Shown here piece by piece: positions 31,301 through 43,133 of a stretch of DNA of 64,000 nt. Under the pieces are notes generated by a model, which saw only the letters and a list, made by a program, of their open reading frames with translations, was not told the origin of the DNA and ran no database searches. The stretch spans positions 21,312,991 through 21,376,990 of the forward strand of contig CM043942.1 in the NCBI GenBank assembly GCA_014529385.2, read 5' to 3'. Numbering within the stretch: position 1 is the first letter of the stretch; the number at the start of each line of letters is the position of its first letter. Source of the stretch: Adiantum capillus-veneris (taxonomy: Eukaryota > Streptophyta > Polypodiopsida > Polypodiales > Pteridaceae). A program made the translations under genes and the position numbers.

Positions 31301-33149
31301 TAAGGAAGAGGTGGTGAGAAAGGTAGTTGAAGAAGTGCCACAGATCAGCAATGCACATGTGTTGTTCTTTGATGGTTCATACAGAAAGAGCCATGATGCA
31401 ACTTTAGAGGGTATAGCACTTTATGATCCAGAGGGGAAGCTAGTATGCAAGAGAGGGTTCAAATTGGATGCGCATAGTAACAATGAGGCGGAATATGATA
31501 CATTGGAAGCCGGATTACACATTTGTTTGAAGCATGGGGTTCGAAGGTTGAGCATAAAAGGTGATGCCTTGTTAGTGGTGAAGCAAGTGCTGGGTGTGTG
31601 GAAGAGCAAGAACACCTCATTGAAGGAAATGTGCTTTAGAATTAAAGGCCTGTTAAAAAAGTTTGAAGCATGGAGCATCAAACACATTGAACGTGCTCTA
31701 AATGGAGAGGCACATGAAGCCGCTCAAGGCATGATTGGGGAGCTATTCGTGTTGAGGACCAATTTACCTCTTGATCATGGACGGGAAAGTTTGGCTCAAG
31801 AAGAGGAGTTTTTGCTAACAGGAATCATTCCAAAGGAGATTCAGAAGTCTAAGAAGTATGGCTTTGTGCGTAGAGCATACATGTACAAATTGATTGGTGA
31901 TGTCTTATACATGAAAGGGGCTGATCTCGTGTTGAGACGTGTACCTTGGCGGGAGGAGCTTTACAGAGTGTTGGAAGAGAATCATGAAGGCGCATGTGGT
32001 GGCCATTTTTCTCTAAAGATCACCTTGCATAAGATTTTGCAAGAGGGGTATGTATGGCCTAGTTTGCACAAGGATGTTCACCATTGGTGTAGGTCTTGCA
32101 ATAGGTGTCAAGCGTTTGGGAAGAGAGTGTTGAAGCCAGAGCTACGAAAAACCATTATGGCGTTTGATGTGTTTGAAAAGTGGGGGATTGATGCAATAGG
32201 CCCGTTACCTATCACAAGCAGGGGCAAAAGCTATATTTTGACGGCAGTGGACTATCTTTCTAGATGGGCAGAGGCTATAGCAGTAAAACAGATCACTGCA
32301 AAGGATGTGGCAAAATTTATGTATGATGAAATATGTTGCAAGTTTGGGGTGCCATTAGAGCTACTTTCAGATAAGGGGCCAGGATTTAGAGCTAAACTGC
32401 TAGACTTCTTATGCACAAAGATGAAGATTAGGCACCAGCATACCACTCCTTATTACCCGCAGTGTAATGGATTAAATGAAAGATTCAATGGTGAGTTGGT
32501 ACAAATTCTTTCTAAAGTGACAGAGCACCAAGGAAAGAATTGGGATTTGGAATTGCCTAGTGCATTATGGGCTTACCGTACTTCGGTGAAGACAGGTACA
32601 GGGTTTACTCCATTTCATTTGGTGTATGGAAAGGAAGCACTATTGCCTGTGGAGGTAGAGTTGCCTGCGGTCAAGATGTTAGAGAAGTTGCTTGGGCCGC
32701 CTAGTGATGCATTCAAAGAGAGGCTCTTACAGTTACAAGAGGTCCAGTTGGATAGGATGAGCGCATTGGAGCATTATGGGCAGATGCAGGATAAGGCTTT
32801 GGCAAAGATAAATGAACAGGTCAAAAGTAAGGATATCAAGAAACATGACTTGGTTTTGCGCTACAACAGTAAGCTGGACAACACCTTCCAAAAGAAGTTT
32901 CAAATTAAGTGGGAAGGCCCTTTCAACGTAGTGGAGTGTTTTCCAAATGGCACATATCAGCTGGCTAACCTGGATGGTGTTCTACATAAGTCAAGGGTAA
33001 ATGGATTGCGTCTTAAATTGTATCATGCTAGATTGATGATGGTGGAGCAAGATGAGCTGTCTGTGGATCAAGCAATGTTGGTGAGGGATGAGGAGACCTG
33101 TGACGCGGTGAGTCTCATATCTCTCTTTGCTGCTGCTGATCATGAATGA
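28326..33149 (+). CDS. pol: Ty3/gypsy (Tat-like) pol polyprotein with Gag zinc knuckle
   Basis: 1607 codons, fully open. Zinc knuckle CYNCGELGHISPQC at residues 113-126. Protease motif YVDGGAQICVIT at about 321-332 (Asp323; DGGA instead of the usual DS/TG) with LGRPWLR further on. Reverse transcriptase from about 560, KWRICVDF at about 620, active site FMDDFC with Asp725. RNase H follows (about 860-990), then a second RNase H (FFDGSYRKS at about 1015, NNEAEYDTLEAGL). Integrase has an HHCC zinc finger (HHWCRSCNRC, about 1255) and a DD35E core (Asp1289, Asp1349, Glu1385), ending with a GPF-type domain (WEGPFNVV) and no chromodomain. All catalytic residues of RT and integrase are present, so this is the one potentially active enzyme set in the window. 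The first ATG (28326) follows a stop and is not the original start. Confidence 0.92.
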   Translation: MSQLGVESLPMRSKFQPMDSLQGRMPGVHHEPMVPVTTQVMPAVVTTSVQDDGLRQDMRQVVDLMKNLSLNMIGQVGNNRGRGRFANQSGGEERPRNGVGQSNGRFWRQTPTCYNCGELGHISPQCDKPPRMGGDMYPLPRQVLTRSKDYGIEIKGDEGTSGLTQEEKGKTKVLSVVTLEKASKLEDTLVMPIGKRTTEDKEGRSAPGPSKKKEKSHEDEDVKAKRKRRARRKFHVSDFPLGDGQLSYDLREDVTSRKADVTFGQLIEMVPRLKRQWKRMVNPMEKEPERGSMKVLAMDELPDIYPIVDVWHKRKNLGQGYVDGGAQICVITHSCVEKMGLTVAGVSGFRIRLANHQKVKCLGVVKSLEVEAYDAKAVVDFHVMPAGLGAYPIILGRPWLRAVGAVQDWRHGTISLYGKTGTKKLYNMDTRKRLEELYEDEDESSDEDSSTVTDEDSDSTTSSDEDADVAFLLMDKEIQECGLVAFAKEVEDESEGPYEVIEGLMQTKVELSKKQELMTQMISGDLSTMEKDIFLHMLASFPDLFITSYEEIRGFKGEEMHIELKEGAKPVRQRLRRMGQEQMEALRVEVDKLLKAGFIAPVETTEWVSPVVVSPKKDGKWRICVDFKPLNAATKKNPYPLPFIDQILDSVAGYERYSVCDGFSGYFQLKIALKDRTKTTFITPWGCYCYTVLPFGLSNGPSFYQERANWVLEPFIGSCVKAFMDDFCVYSSRADHHEKLQMVLARYDECGGQLNPKKCHLAQPRVKLLGHMVLENGIEADPDKVKSIILLPSPTSTKQLATFIHKVKYMARFIPLSSQILYPLQQVAKHDPLQWDDKCEEVFQEVKEVLGGLSAMQAPDWEKVFYVNPSVGDDAIGAMLLQKGKGSHYMRPVYCASRVKLVAERKLSEVELVMASVIFACQRFRHYLLPRPFVFLTSYAFLPQLINGTNMSNVVKKWVIELQEFEFSFLVEDSTRATLADLLTYKENPLIVKEEVVRKVVEEVPQISNAHVLFFDGSYRKSHDATLEGIALYDPEGKLVCKRGFKLDAHSNNEAEYDTLEAGLHICLKHGVRRLSIKGDALLVVKQVLGVWKSKNTSLKEMCFRIKGLLKKFEAWSIKHIERALNGEAHEAAQGMIGELFVLRTNLPLDHGRESLAQEEEFLLTGIIPKEIQKSKKYGFVRRAYMYKLIGDVLYMKGADLVLRRVPWREELYRVLEENHEGACGGHFSLKITLHKILQEGYVWPSLHKDVHHWCRSCNRCQAFGKRVLKPELRKTIMAFDVFEKWGIDAIGPLPITSRGKSYILTAVDYLSRWAEAIAVKQITAKDVAKFMYDEICCKFGVPLELLSDKGPGFRAKLLDFLCTKMKIRHQHTTPYYPQCNGLNERFNGELVQILSKVTEHQGKNWDLELPSALWAYRTSVKTGTGFTPFHLVYGKEALLPVEVELPAVKMLEKLLGPPSDAFKERLLQLQEVQLDRMSALEHYGQMQDKALAKINEQVKSKDIKKHDLVLRYNSKLDNTFQKKFQIKWEGPFNVVECFPNGTYQLANLDGVLHKSRVNGLRLKLYHARLMMVEQDELSVDQAMLVRDEETCDAVSLISLFAAADHE

Positions 33150-33160
33150 TCTAGCAGGCT

Positions 33161-33177
33161 AGGGGATGGGCAAATTA
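33161..33177 (+). other. Polypurine-like tract before the 3' LTR
   Basis: AGGGGATGGG followed by CAAATTA lies just upstream of the LTR start at 33178. The purine run ends seven bases before the LTR, which is a little further than usual. Confidence 0.5.
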
Positions 33178-34294
33178 TGTCAGGAGTTTTTTGGAGCAAG
33201 GGATTGCACATATGTACATATACATGTATGGTGCATCAAATAAAGGATTGCCCATTTTCCAGAGCCAGGTGGTTACGTGGGGCCCACATGTGTACAGGTA
33301 GGACAAGGTGTACATAGTGCAACGATTTTCACTATTATCAATACTAGTGTGTTTTTTCTACAATAAGGAGGAGTTGGTAGCGCGTAAAACTTCTCGAGGA
33401 AGCTATCTGCGGGCCGACGACGTGAGGTCAGCAGGTGCATCAAATGGCATCTAGTGGCGTCAGGAGGGCGAACGAGGTCAATATTTGCACGCGGATGAGG
33501 ACGGACACAACGTGGGTGTTTTCTTGTGAGAGAGTTATGCAAAAAGGTCATCATTAGGACCACTTTTTGGGGCCACTTCATGTGGTGGCGAGATGCATTA
33601 TTGGAAAAAAGCTGCGTGCCAGGTGTGCAAATGATGCAAAAAGGTGACAACTATGCACTACGAGGTCAGTTTTTGGCCTGTTCGGGGTCCGTTTGAGGTC
33701 ATCTAAAAGGCCAAGGGTGCCCAACTAATAAAGCTAAGTGTGGGAACTGAAAAAACGAGAGAGAAGACCAGAAAAAACGTGGAGAAGAGAGGAGGAACAG
33801 CCGCAGGTGTGTTTTTGGTGTTTTTGGAACCTGTTTTGGCCGTAAACTGCTCATCCGATGTCGGATTTGAGCACTTTGACATTGTAGACTGGGGTTTTGG
33901 GCCGTTCCGGACGCGATGGCGCTGTCCATTTTGCCAAATTCCTCACTCTTTTTCTGCTGTTTTTCTGTGTAATCTTCTCCGGTGAGTGAAGCTTCTTCTC
34001 CAATTTGTGATTGTATCTGGTATCTTTTACCCATATTGTGTGAGCTGTTTGCCCCATTGGTGTTGGCCCAAGCTCATTTGTATCTAAACATCAGAAGTTA
34101 TTATTTTTTGAGCTGAGTTTTTGTGTGTGTGTGTGTGTGTGTATGTGTGTGTGTGTGTGTCTGTGTGGAGTGGGCAAGTGGATAGTCTCTCTCCTCTCAC
34201 TCCAGAGGTGTGTTCCCTGTCTCGGCCAGGTGTGTTGTCTAAGCCGAGTGGTGTCCCATAGTGTGTGTGTGTATCATTCCAAGAGTGTGTGTCA
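33178..34294 (+). repeat. 3' LTR of the Tat-like element
   Basis: Pair of 25650-26748, ending GTGTGTGTCA. The GT tract is expanded here (about 34124-34160). Confidence 0.9.
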
Positions 34295-35392
<1,098 letters not shown>

Positions 35393-36417
35393 CGCCATCA
35401 CCTCAGCTCCAAGGAGCTCTCATTATCTCACATGCTCTTCGATGTGGTGCCACCTCAGGTCTTATATCACAGGCTCGTGATCCCGGGGTTGTGCATACGG
35501 GATTCACCCCCTGCCACATGGCAATCTTCGATGAAGTGCCTCTAAAAACTTGAAACTCTAAGTTTTGTCCCCCAAAAAAACATCCCCACACTCATTTTCT
35601 TTCCCCTTACTTGCCCTGCTTGCCACCTTCTGCACCGGGGTGGGATTCCCAAGCCATAAGCCTCAGTCAAAGCTTTACCATACCGACCTCAAATCACAAG
35701 TTCTTGGCCACGTTCCGAGATTCTTGGGGTTGCAAACCGGGGCCGTCAAAACCAACCAAAATCATCTGCAAGCTCACCACTGACAAATGCTTCCAACTTC
35801 ATCTTGCCGTATTTGGCTGACCGAGCATCCAATTGACATGCAGTTAGTTCCTGCCAACTCCAGATGAAGCATACTATCACGAAGAAACTTGGCGGGGCTA
35901 AAAGATGCAAGATGGATCATCCCCTAGTGCGGGCAATTGGACTCAAACCTAGCCCCCGTAAAAACTTCTGATGGCCATAACTTACTATCCAGAGCTCCGA
36001 CTGCAATCCGAGAAGACATGCATGCTCCATAATTCACATGCATCCGCTAACATCATCCTTGGCCACCTATCCTTATCTGCCTTGCCCGTCGGGCATCTGC
36101 TACACCCTCTATCTTTGAACTTCAATATCTTGAGCATCGAGGCTCCGTTTGACGAGCTGTCTAGATCGGCTTCTAGAGCACATCGAACACTACATTTCAG
36201 AGCATTGACTTGGCACTTTGGACATATTCGCTTGATATCCCAATTAGACCACCCTTTATCTCTCTTGACCTAAAAAACAGCTTTAAAGATACATTCCCAT
36301 TGCCCTCTGGCTGCCCAGGAACTTGGTACCTGTCCTAGCCTTCTGCACTGCACCTGCCTGCAACCTTTTCTTGGCATAGACCACCTTCCAGCTCGTACCA
36401 ACTTTGATTGCACCATC
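35393..36417 (-). repeat. ~1 kb direct repeat, copy A
   Basis: Aligns over its length with 37467-38403 plus 38965-39050 (shared marks: cctcagctccaag, aactctaagttttgtcccccaa, accataccgacctcaaatc, cttcaatatcttgagcat, ctgcactgcacctgcctgc). Copies differ at many positions. On the reverse strand the shared block ends ...GGAGCTGAGG-nn-ATGG in both copies. It could be an LTR of a small reverse-strand element or half of a segmental duplication. Confidence 0.75.
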
Positions 36418-37466
36418 ATTGCCTACCCCCTCATTGAACATTTATGTTCAACCACACATGGGCTTATTGCACTAAAAAACTGCACACCAAAAACAGACTC
36501 TCTGTACACCACATAGTACCTAGCATATATACAAAACTAGCACCACTCACCCACTGTCTTTGTTCATGCGGGTTGGCCCACCCCCTGCTTTACCTATCAT
36601 GGGTCAAATACCTTGCATTGGTTTCCTCCATCCACCTGTAACAACTTTGCATAGTGCCACACCAAGGCACATAATTAACTACATAGCCAAACTGCCAGCA
36701 TCATACTTCTACACTCCAAGAACTTATTGGAAAACTACCCACTCACAACAAAGAATCTCCAAGAACATCAAATAGAGCCACATCATGCTCACCATCCTTT
36801 TCAACCAACACTTCTGACATACTTGACCCACCCTCCCATCCATGTAAAGCTAGATCCTCATCTAGAAAATCTTGTACATGATCAATGGCCCATTGCACAG
36901 CTACTTTCATTACCATTTCTTTCAACCACCACTCCACAAACCTCCTTGGAAAGCTTGGACACCGCTCTACAATCTATGTCACCTGTCATAGAGTGCATTG
37001 ACTACGTAGGAAGCACCTCTATCTTTGACTCCGCACTGCCCTTCTCACCTGCCAGGCACTCAATTCCAGCATTGTCAAGCTCTTCCTCTTCAACTGGCCC
37101 TTCAAGGTTGATAAGCACCATTTGCTTGTTTGCTACAATCACTTGGTCTTCTACTGCTGCATGATGCTCTGCTAGGAAGAGAGAAATTTGTCCTCTATCG
37201 CATCATCCTTGTCTTCTTCCATAGGCATGGCTGCTCTATCCCTCTGGGCAAAACTTTGCACCTGTTGTACCACCATGGCACATTCCATCGCTACCTTCAT
37301 CCACATGGCCATTAGCATGGCATTGCACACCACCTTTACCTGCACATCATCACTTGTAGGCCTCGATTGCTCCATTTGGTCTCCACTCGGCATCTCGGCT
37401 TGCACTTCATGCTGTTCCTCGCACACATTTACTGCCTCTCTACTCACATGTAAGAGATCGAACTCA
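36418..37466 (-). other. Middle segment between the ~1 kb direct repeats
   Basis: About 1.05 kb. On the reverse strand a 99-codon frame (37471-37172, starting MDEFDLLHVSREAVNVCEEQ) begins immediately at the end of repeat copy B; further frame pieces lie at 36937-36743. They are acidic, methionine-rich and have no motif I recognise. No primer site or retroelement enzyme is seen. Confidence 0.35.
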
Positions 37467-39050
37467 TCCATTGCCTCAGCTCCAAGTAGCTCTCATTCTC
37501 TCACATGCTCGTCGATGCGGTGCCGCCTCAAGTCATATACCGTAGGCTCATGAGCCTGGCTTGTGCGTACGAGATTAACCCCCCTACCACATCGTAGTCT
37601 TTGATGAAGTGCCTCGAAAAACCTAAAACTCTAAGTTTTGTCCCCCAAAAAAAACATCCCCACACTCATTTTCTTTCCCCTTACTTGCCCTACCTGCCAC
37701 CTTCTGCACTGGGGTGGGATTTCTATCCCAAGCCGTAAGGCTCGACCAAAGCTTTACCATACCGACCTCAAATCACAAGTACTTGGCCATGTTCCATGAT
37801 TCTTGGGGTTGCAAACCGGGGCCGTCAAAACCAATCAAAATCATCTGCAAGCTCACCACCGACAAATGCTTCCAACTTCATCCTGCTGTATCTGGCTGAT
37901 CGAGCATCCAATTGACGTGCAGTCAGTTCCTGCCAACTCCACGTGAAGCATACTATCACCAAGAACCTTGGCGTGGCCAAAAAGATGCAATATGGAGCAT
38001 CCCCCAAGTGCGGGAAAGTGAGCTCAAACCTAGCCCCCGTAAAAACTTATGATGGCCATAACTTACTATCCAGATCTTGGATTGGCAATCCAAGAAGACA
38101 AACATGCTCCATAATTTGAGCTCTACACATGCATCCACTAACATCATCCAGGGCCACCTGTCCCTATCTTCCCTGCCCGTCGGGGATCTGCTACACCCTC
38201 TGTCTTTGAACTTCAATATCTTGAGCATAGAGGCTCCGTTTGACGATCCGTTTGGACCAGATTCTAGAGCACATCAAACACTACATTTCAGAGCACTAAT
38301 TGGGCACTTTCAACACCTTCACTTGCTATCCCAAAAAGACCACCCTTTAGCTCTCTTGGCCTAAAAAACTGCTTTAAACATACATTCTTGCTGCCCAGGA
38401 ACTTGTCACGGCTAGGGACTTGCTACGCGCCGTGTGCGAGCCACAAAGGCTCCTAGCACACAGTCATACAACAGACAAGCTCACAAGGAAGAATGGTGTG
38501 TCACTCACATTCCTGCGTAGTTTCGAATGAAGGATTCCCGCGCCGCGAAGAAGAGGGAGACGCCGCTACGCCGCGCTCAACCGCCTCGCCGCCGTCGTGC
38601 CACCGCAACACTCGATCACACATACACTCTCACACTCTCTCTCTCTCTCTCTCACACGTACACACACACACACACACACAAGGAGATGGTGAAGGAGAAG
38701 GTGGAGATGGAGCAAGAGCGGATTCTATTGCACAATGAGAGAATGAGTAAAAATTAGGTTTAGTGGCTTTTATATGAGCTCACCCCATTCACACTTGGGC
38801 GCCCATACTTAGCCAACTAACTCCTTGAATATTCCAGTTAGAGTGCGCCTGTCATCGGCGATCACCCTTACCCTGTTCCTATTGGTCCGACAAGCCCGGT
38901 ACCTGACTCTAAACAATACAACGTTTATAGATCATAGGGTGTCCGTGTGCCGTGAGGGTTAACAGTACTTGTCCTAGCCCTCTGCACTGCACCTGCCTGC
39001 AACCTTTGCCTGGCATAAACCACCTTCCAACTCGGACCAACTTTGGCTGC
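37467..39050 (-). repeat. ~1 kb direct repeat, copy B, interrupted by a solo LTR
   Basis: Same sequence as copy A, but split at 38403/38965 by 561 bases of LTR. Copy A preserves the uninterrupted site near 36,310-36,330 (cccaggaacttggtacctgtcc). Confidence 0.75.
38404..38964 (-). mobile_element. Solo LTR of the gag-protease family
   Basis: Reverse complement of the 2092-2640 type LTR. It starts TGTTAACCCTCACGG at 38964 and ends CCGTGACA at 38404, with the same order of marks (promoter region, TG/GA-type microsatellite, GTGTGCTAGGAGCC). Flanks gaact (38399-38403) and gtact (38965-38969) fit a 5 bp target duplication with one change. The empty site is preserved in repeat copy A. No internal element sequence is present, so an element was here and recombined out. 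Confidence 0.9.
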
Positions 39051-39355
39051 ACCAACACCAACAACTACAAAATGCCGTGAAATACTTACGTTAATGCGTA
39101 GAGCTCTTACCTGTGCTTGCAACGCAACAGATGCGACTGCAATGTGACAACCGAGAAGGGAGTAGGAAGCGCGAGAAGGAGAGAAGTGAGCATTATTAGC
39201 TCACGCTGTGTATTTCATTATCCAAAACTTTAAAAATAACTTACAAAAATTTTCTTTTACACCTTAGCCAAGGCTTTTGGTGGTCAAAACTAATAATCTG
39301 GGAGCTCTAACTAAAGACAAGTTGATAGAATCTGAAAGCTTGTAGCCCCCGCTCA
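39051..39355. other. No recognisable feature
   Basis: Short non-coding interval between the direct repeat and the coiled-coil pseudogene. Confidence 0.5.
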
Positions 39356-42300
39356 TCAATTATAAATTCTATTCGGGAAATAGGAGTTACAATATTCTTG
39401 ATTCATCAAAATAATAAATGTTTCTACAATGAGAGCTCCAAAAAAAGTTATCGGAGTTAGCTTGCTGCTAACATTCGTCCCCTTCTTGCTGTCACTTGAC
39501 ACAGCTTTATGGGTTGAAATAATCTTCTGGTTGACGGTTGGCGAGCTGTCTTTAAGTGCATGTAGAGATTTCTCATACTTGTTCTTTCTTTTTTTGTTTG
39601 GAACCTGCAAAAATTTCATAGTGACTCTGTTCTTTAGCTTGATGGCGGAGTAGCCTATGAATCTGAAGTCAGGTTGCTGATCAATGGCCCAAAAATCAAT
39701 GTTTGCCAAATGAAAAACCCTGTGTAGAACGCATCCACAAATGCCAACATATTATGAGATGGCAAGAACATGCAGCGGGCGTAGAAGCCATAAAGGACTT
39801 CTTCGGAAGGTTGACCGCTTAGGTCGTAGCATAGACCCTTATTTCCCTTGAGGAAGGACATCCACAGTGCTCTTGCTTGCTGTAGCTCATGAAAGGCTTC
39901 AATGCATGTGAGAAACATTTGGTAAATTTTGTAAAGCATAGCACATGAGAGATCAGGGAGACTTTTGAAGAATGCCATGGCACTCGTTAGGGTTTTCACC
40001 ATGTATTCCTCTATCAGCGTTCCCTTTTCTGAAGTTGGCAATCTCCGATAATTCAGCCATGTCGGCCACTTCTTTGTCATTGCCTCATGTGATTGCCAGG
40101 TCCTTACTCTTGGTAGAGGACAAAAAGCAAGGTCTTTTTGAAGTGCCATAGGTGCTCTTGTGAACAAAATCAAGTATCTAGGATTCTTGTTCAGCCAACT
40201 CTTTCTACACGTGGGGTGGACTTCATCTTCGCCTTCTGCTTGCATGTCTTTATAGAGTTGTTCCTTGACCTGTAGCAGCTCTACCTTGATCAAGGGATAT
40301 GGCAGTGATTGTTGATTCCATTGTGCATTGATTTGGTTGGGAGTGAGTTGAGTAACATTGGCAGAATGAAGAACTCTCAACTCCCAATCCATCGCTGCTT
40401 TACACTGCTTATCTGTCTCCTAGGAAACCTGCTCCTTATGTGCATCTTCTTGAGCTTTTGATAGCTGGACCATTGGTATTTCATCATATTTTGTTAATGG
40501 TACTTGAAATTCTTCTTCTCCACCTAGTCCTTCTGCTGGCTGTGTTTCCATCTCAGTGAAAGAGACTACGAGAATGTCAATGTGGGGTTGTTCTGATGTA
40601 CCTGCTTCTTACCGCATCTCTTGTTGTCCATCTTGCAATAGTTGGTTAACTCTCTTGAGCTCTGCTATCTCCTTGAGCAGCTCTTCTTCTCTTTGTACCC
40701 GCATTAATGCAAGGTCTCTACGTTGTGACTACTCTAGCTTTAGCTCTAGCTTGAGATCTTTATTCTTTTTCTCTAGTGATTTATACACTTCGTCTGTATC
40801 TTTGATCGAGGCAACTGTGGGATTTTCTCTTATCTATCACAAAAAGGTTTCCTGATCATTGATCTTCTGCTCTAAATATTGCAATAAAGCATTTGCTATG
40901 TCTAGTTGTACTTGGATCTTTTGAACTGACAGAGTTGTAGTTAAGAGTTTGTTGTTGGTAACCTCTGCCAGCTGTTCGTCCTTGGTCTTGTAGGCATCTC
41001 ACAGCTTTGTGAGAAGTTCACCTAGCTCCTTCATTTCCTTTTGCCGCTTTTTTCTAGCTAGCTGGTGTTGTTCAGCTTCAGCTTTCAACTCTTGGACTTG
41101 TTTCTGCAGATCAATGATGACATTTAATATGACCTCTAGCTCTCCTTGGAGAGCGTCTATCACCATCTCCAACTCTCTAGCCCTAGTGCTACGGCTAAGT
41201 GCTGTTGATCGCAATTTTTTTGTCATCTCTTGTATTTGCTTTGCATATTCATTAACTTGCAAAATTACCTTGTCATTTGTCTACCAATCTTCAGTTCCTG
41301 TGAGTTGCCTAAATGATTTGGCAGTCTCTGTGTGTGGCTCCTTGGGTGGGATTGTAGCAGTTACTGGTTGCGATGGCGGCAGGGGTTCTACCTCTGTTTG
41401 AGGCTGGGTGGTTGCTTCTATTTCTTTGTCTTCTTGAGGCTTCGTGGATGCCTCGACCATTTCCTGCTGTGTGGTGGTAGATGGGGTGGCCTCTGCTTCT
41501 TGTGTCTTTGGTTGCTCAAAACTTGTTGTGTCCTTTTGTTCAAGACTGGTTGCTCTTTCTGGTTCAAGCTCCTTTTATTTAGTTTTCTCGCCCTTGGTGG
41601 ATCTAGCTATTGGCAATGGTGGAGGGCTTGGCATAGGGTGGTCTTGTTGTTCTATAAATGGTGATGATGGTATGGGGGACATCTCACCTTGTTCGTGCTG
41701 GGATTCAGTTTGTGGTGTCGCTTTAGACTGTCTTTCTTGCTCTACCGCATCTTCTTTAGCTTTTCTCTCAGTTTTTTGAGCTTTTTTTAGCTTTAATGCT
41801 TCTGATTTAGCGTACATGCATTCCAAAAAATTTGTAGGGTCTTCAGCCTCTTTCCTTGCAGGGTGCTTTATTCTTGGTCCTTTTACTTCTTTAGGTACCC
41901 ACTTTGCAGGGTCCTCTCTTGCAGCTTGGCGGATTTGTTCAAAGCTAAGCTTCTCTCTTTCAAACCTTTCCAATTTTTGTTGAGGCTACTCTTGATGTGC
42001 AACCACTGCTTTTCTTTTCATCTCTTCAATGCGGGCTCTTCTTTCCTCATTTTCTGAGCTTTCGCTGCTATGTGCTTCAAGAGAGCTCTCAGTAGATTCT
42101 TCATCGGATTGGTAAGTGCTTTTGGTGGACCTTGTGGCTCGAGGGGATGGCTGTGCACATAAAATCCATGTGTTCTGATCTGGGGTAGGTGGCAAATTGT
42201 CTGTCATGCTAATAGCATGGTAGGCTATTCTTGTGAGTACCTCAGGTGCTCCCAGATATGTTATCTTACCCTCTTTTTTTGTACCCTTTAGTGTGGATAG

Positions 42301-42955
42301 CACTCATTGTGCGTGACCAATGGGTTGCCTGGTTGTCGACTTCAACACTTGTGTAAATGTAGTTGCAGTTGCATGATTGGGTGTTGTGTACCTTCGCGGT
42401 CTCTTTGCTAGAAAGTGGAAGTGTTGGTGATATAACCATGCTTGTTCTTCCACTTGTTTCTGGATGATATTAACTACCCTCCGTCTTTCTATCTCTAGCT
42501 CTCATCATCATCCCCTCTGTTGGTAACTTGAGAGCTTCAACCACTATTTCTTTCATAATTACCACCTCTACTTTCTACCCTTGTTGGTCAGTAATCTGGG
42601 TTGTTCCATCTTCTTTTATTGTAACCAAAAGCTCATAGGCTTTCTGGAAGTCTACACCACATGGCTCTTGGTTGTAGAACTCCTTGAGTCCAAGCCTTCT
42701 GTTATTTTCTTTTGTTTTGGGCTTTGCCGCGACATCATAGACTTCTTTCGGCAAAAGCTGTAGTTCTACCTGATGTCCTTCTTCACTTTTAAATCTACGT
42801 GTGAAAACCATTGTGTAGTTCTCCTCAAGTTGTTCTTTTAACAGATAGGTTGCTTTGGTTGTCTTCACTGAACTAGGGTCCAGTTGGTATGGTAGTAGCT
42901 CTTGCAGGTTCTCTTTTTGGGATACCCTCTTCTTGGCCTTCTTCGCAGCTTGCAT
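39356..42955 (-). pseudogene. Coiled-coil protein of undescribed repeated family, copy 2
   Basis: Reverse-strand frames in order: 42955-42575 (MQAAKKAKKRVSQKE, FYNQEPCGVDFQKAYELL), 42303-41986 (acidic, S/E-rich), 41973-41575 (highly charged helix, then GEMSP...PSP), an E/T/P/Q-rich linker, 41262-40999 (coiled coil: ALSRSTRARELEMVIDALQGE, KAEAEQHQ), more helical sequence to about 40,450, 40392-39655 (WELRVLHS, SLPDLSCAML, GNKGLCYDLSG, RCMFLPS) and 39709-39356 (GYSAIKLKN, FLQVP, LHALKD). The whole would be about 1150 codons. Each named block recurs in copy 1 at 13.5-15.8 kb. Several in-frame stops and frameshifts. No enzyme motif or signal peptide is seen. Its upstream side carries three spaced palindromes. 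Confidence 0.65.
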
Positions 42956-43133
42956 TGCTTTTGTTAAGTGAATAGAGTGCCAAAGTTAGAAAATTTGGCA
43001 GATTCCACTCTGAAATGTCCTTCATTCAGAATTGCTGAAAAATTGAGTTCAAATCAATTTTTGAATATGCATAGATGCATAAAAACATGTAGAGATCAAA
43101 ATCATGAAGTCCAGGCAAAATTTTGCAACAAAA

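Larger units (their letters stand above)
25650..34294 (+). mobile_element. Near-complete Ty3/gypsy element, Tat-like, with ~1.1 kb LTRs
   Basis: Direct LTRs at 25650-26748 and 33178-34294 flank a gag-pol frame (27798-33149). I count about 25-30 differences by eye across the LTR pair plus a GT-repeat expansion in the second, so the insertion is fairly young. Pol order is protease, RT, RNase H, second RNase H, integrase, with no chromodomain; the extra RNase H defines the Tat lineage (known). Gag carries two in-frame TAG codons while the 1607-codon pol frame is fully open. No clear 5 bp target duplication was found at the borders I chose, which may therefore be off by a few bases. Confidence 0.9.

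Noticed and set aside
25650-34294. Clear 5 bp target duplication for the Tat-like element
   Set aside because: Flanks accgg and ggtcg do not match at the chosen borders; not claimed.
42575-42763. Forward-strand frames opposite the coiled-coil gene (42581-42763, 41009-41779)
   Set aside because: Antisense shadows; homology to copy 1 is on the reverse strand.
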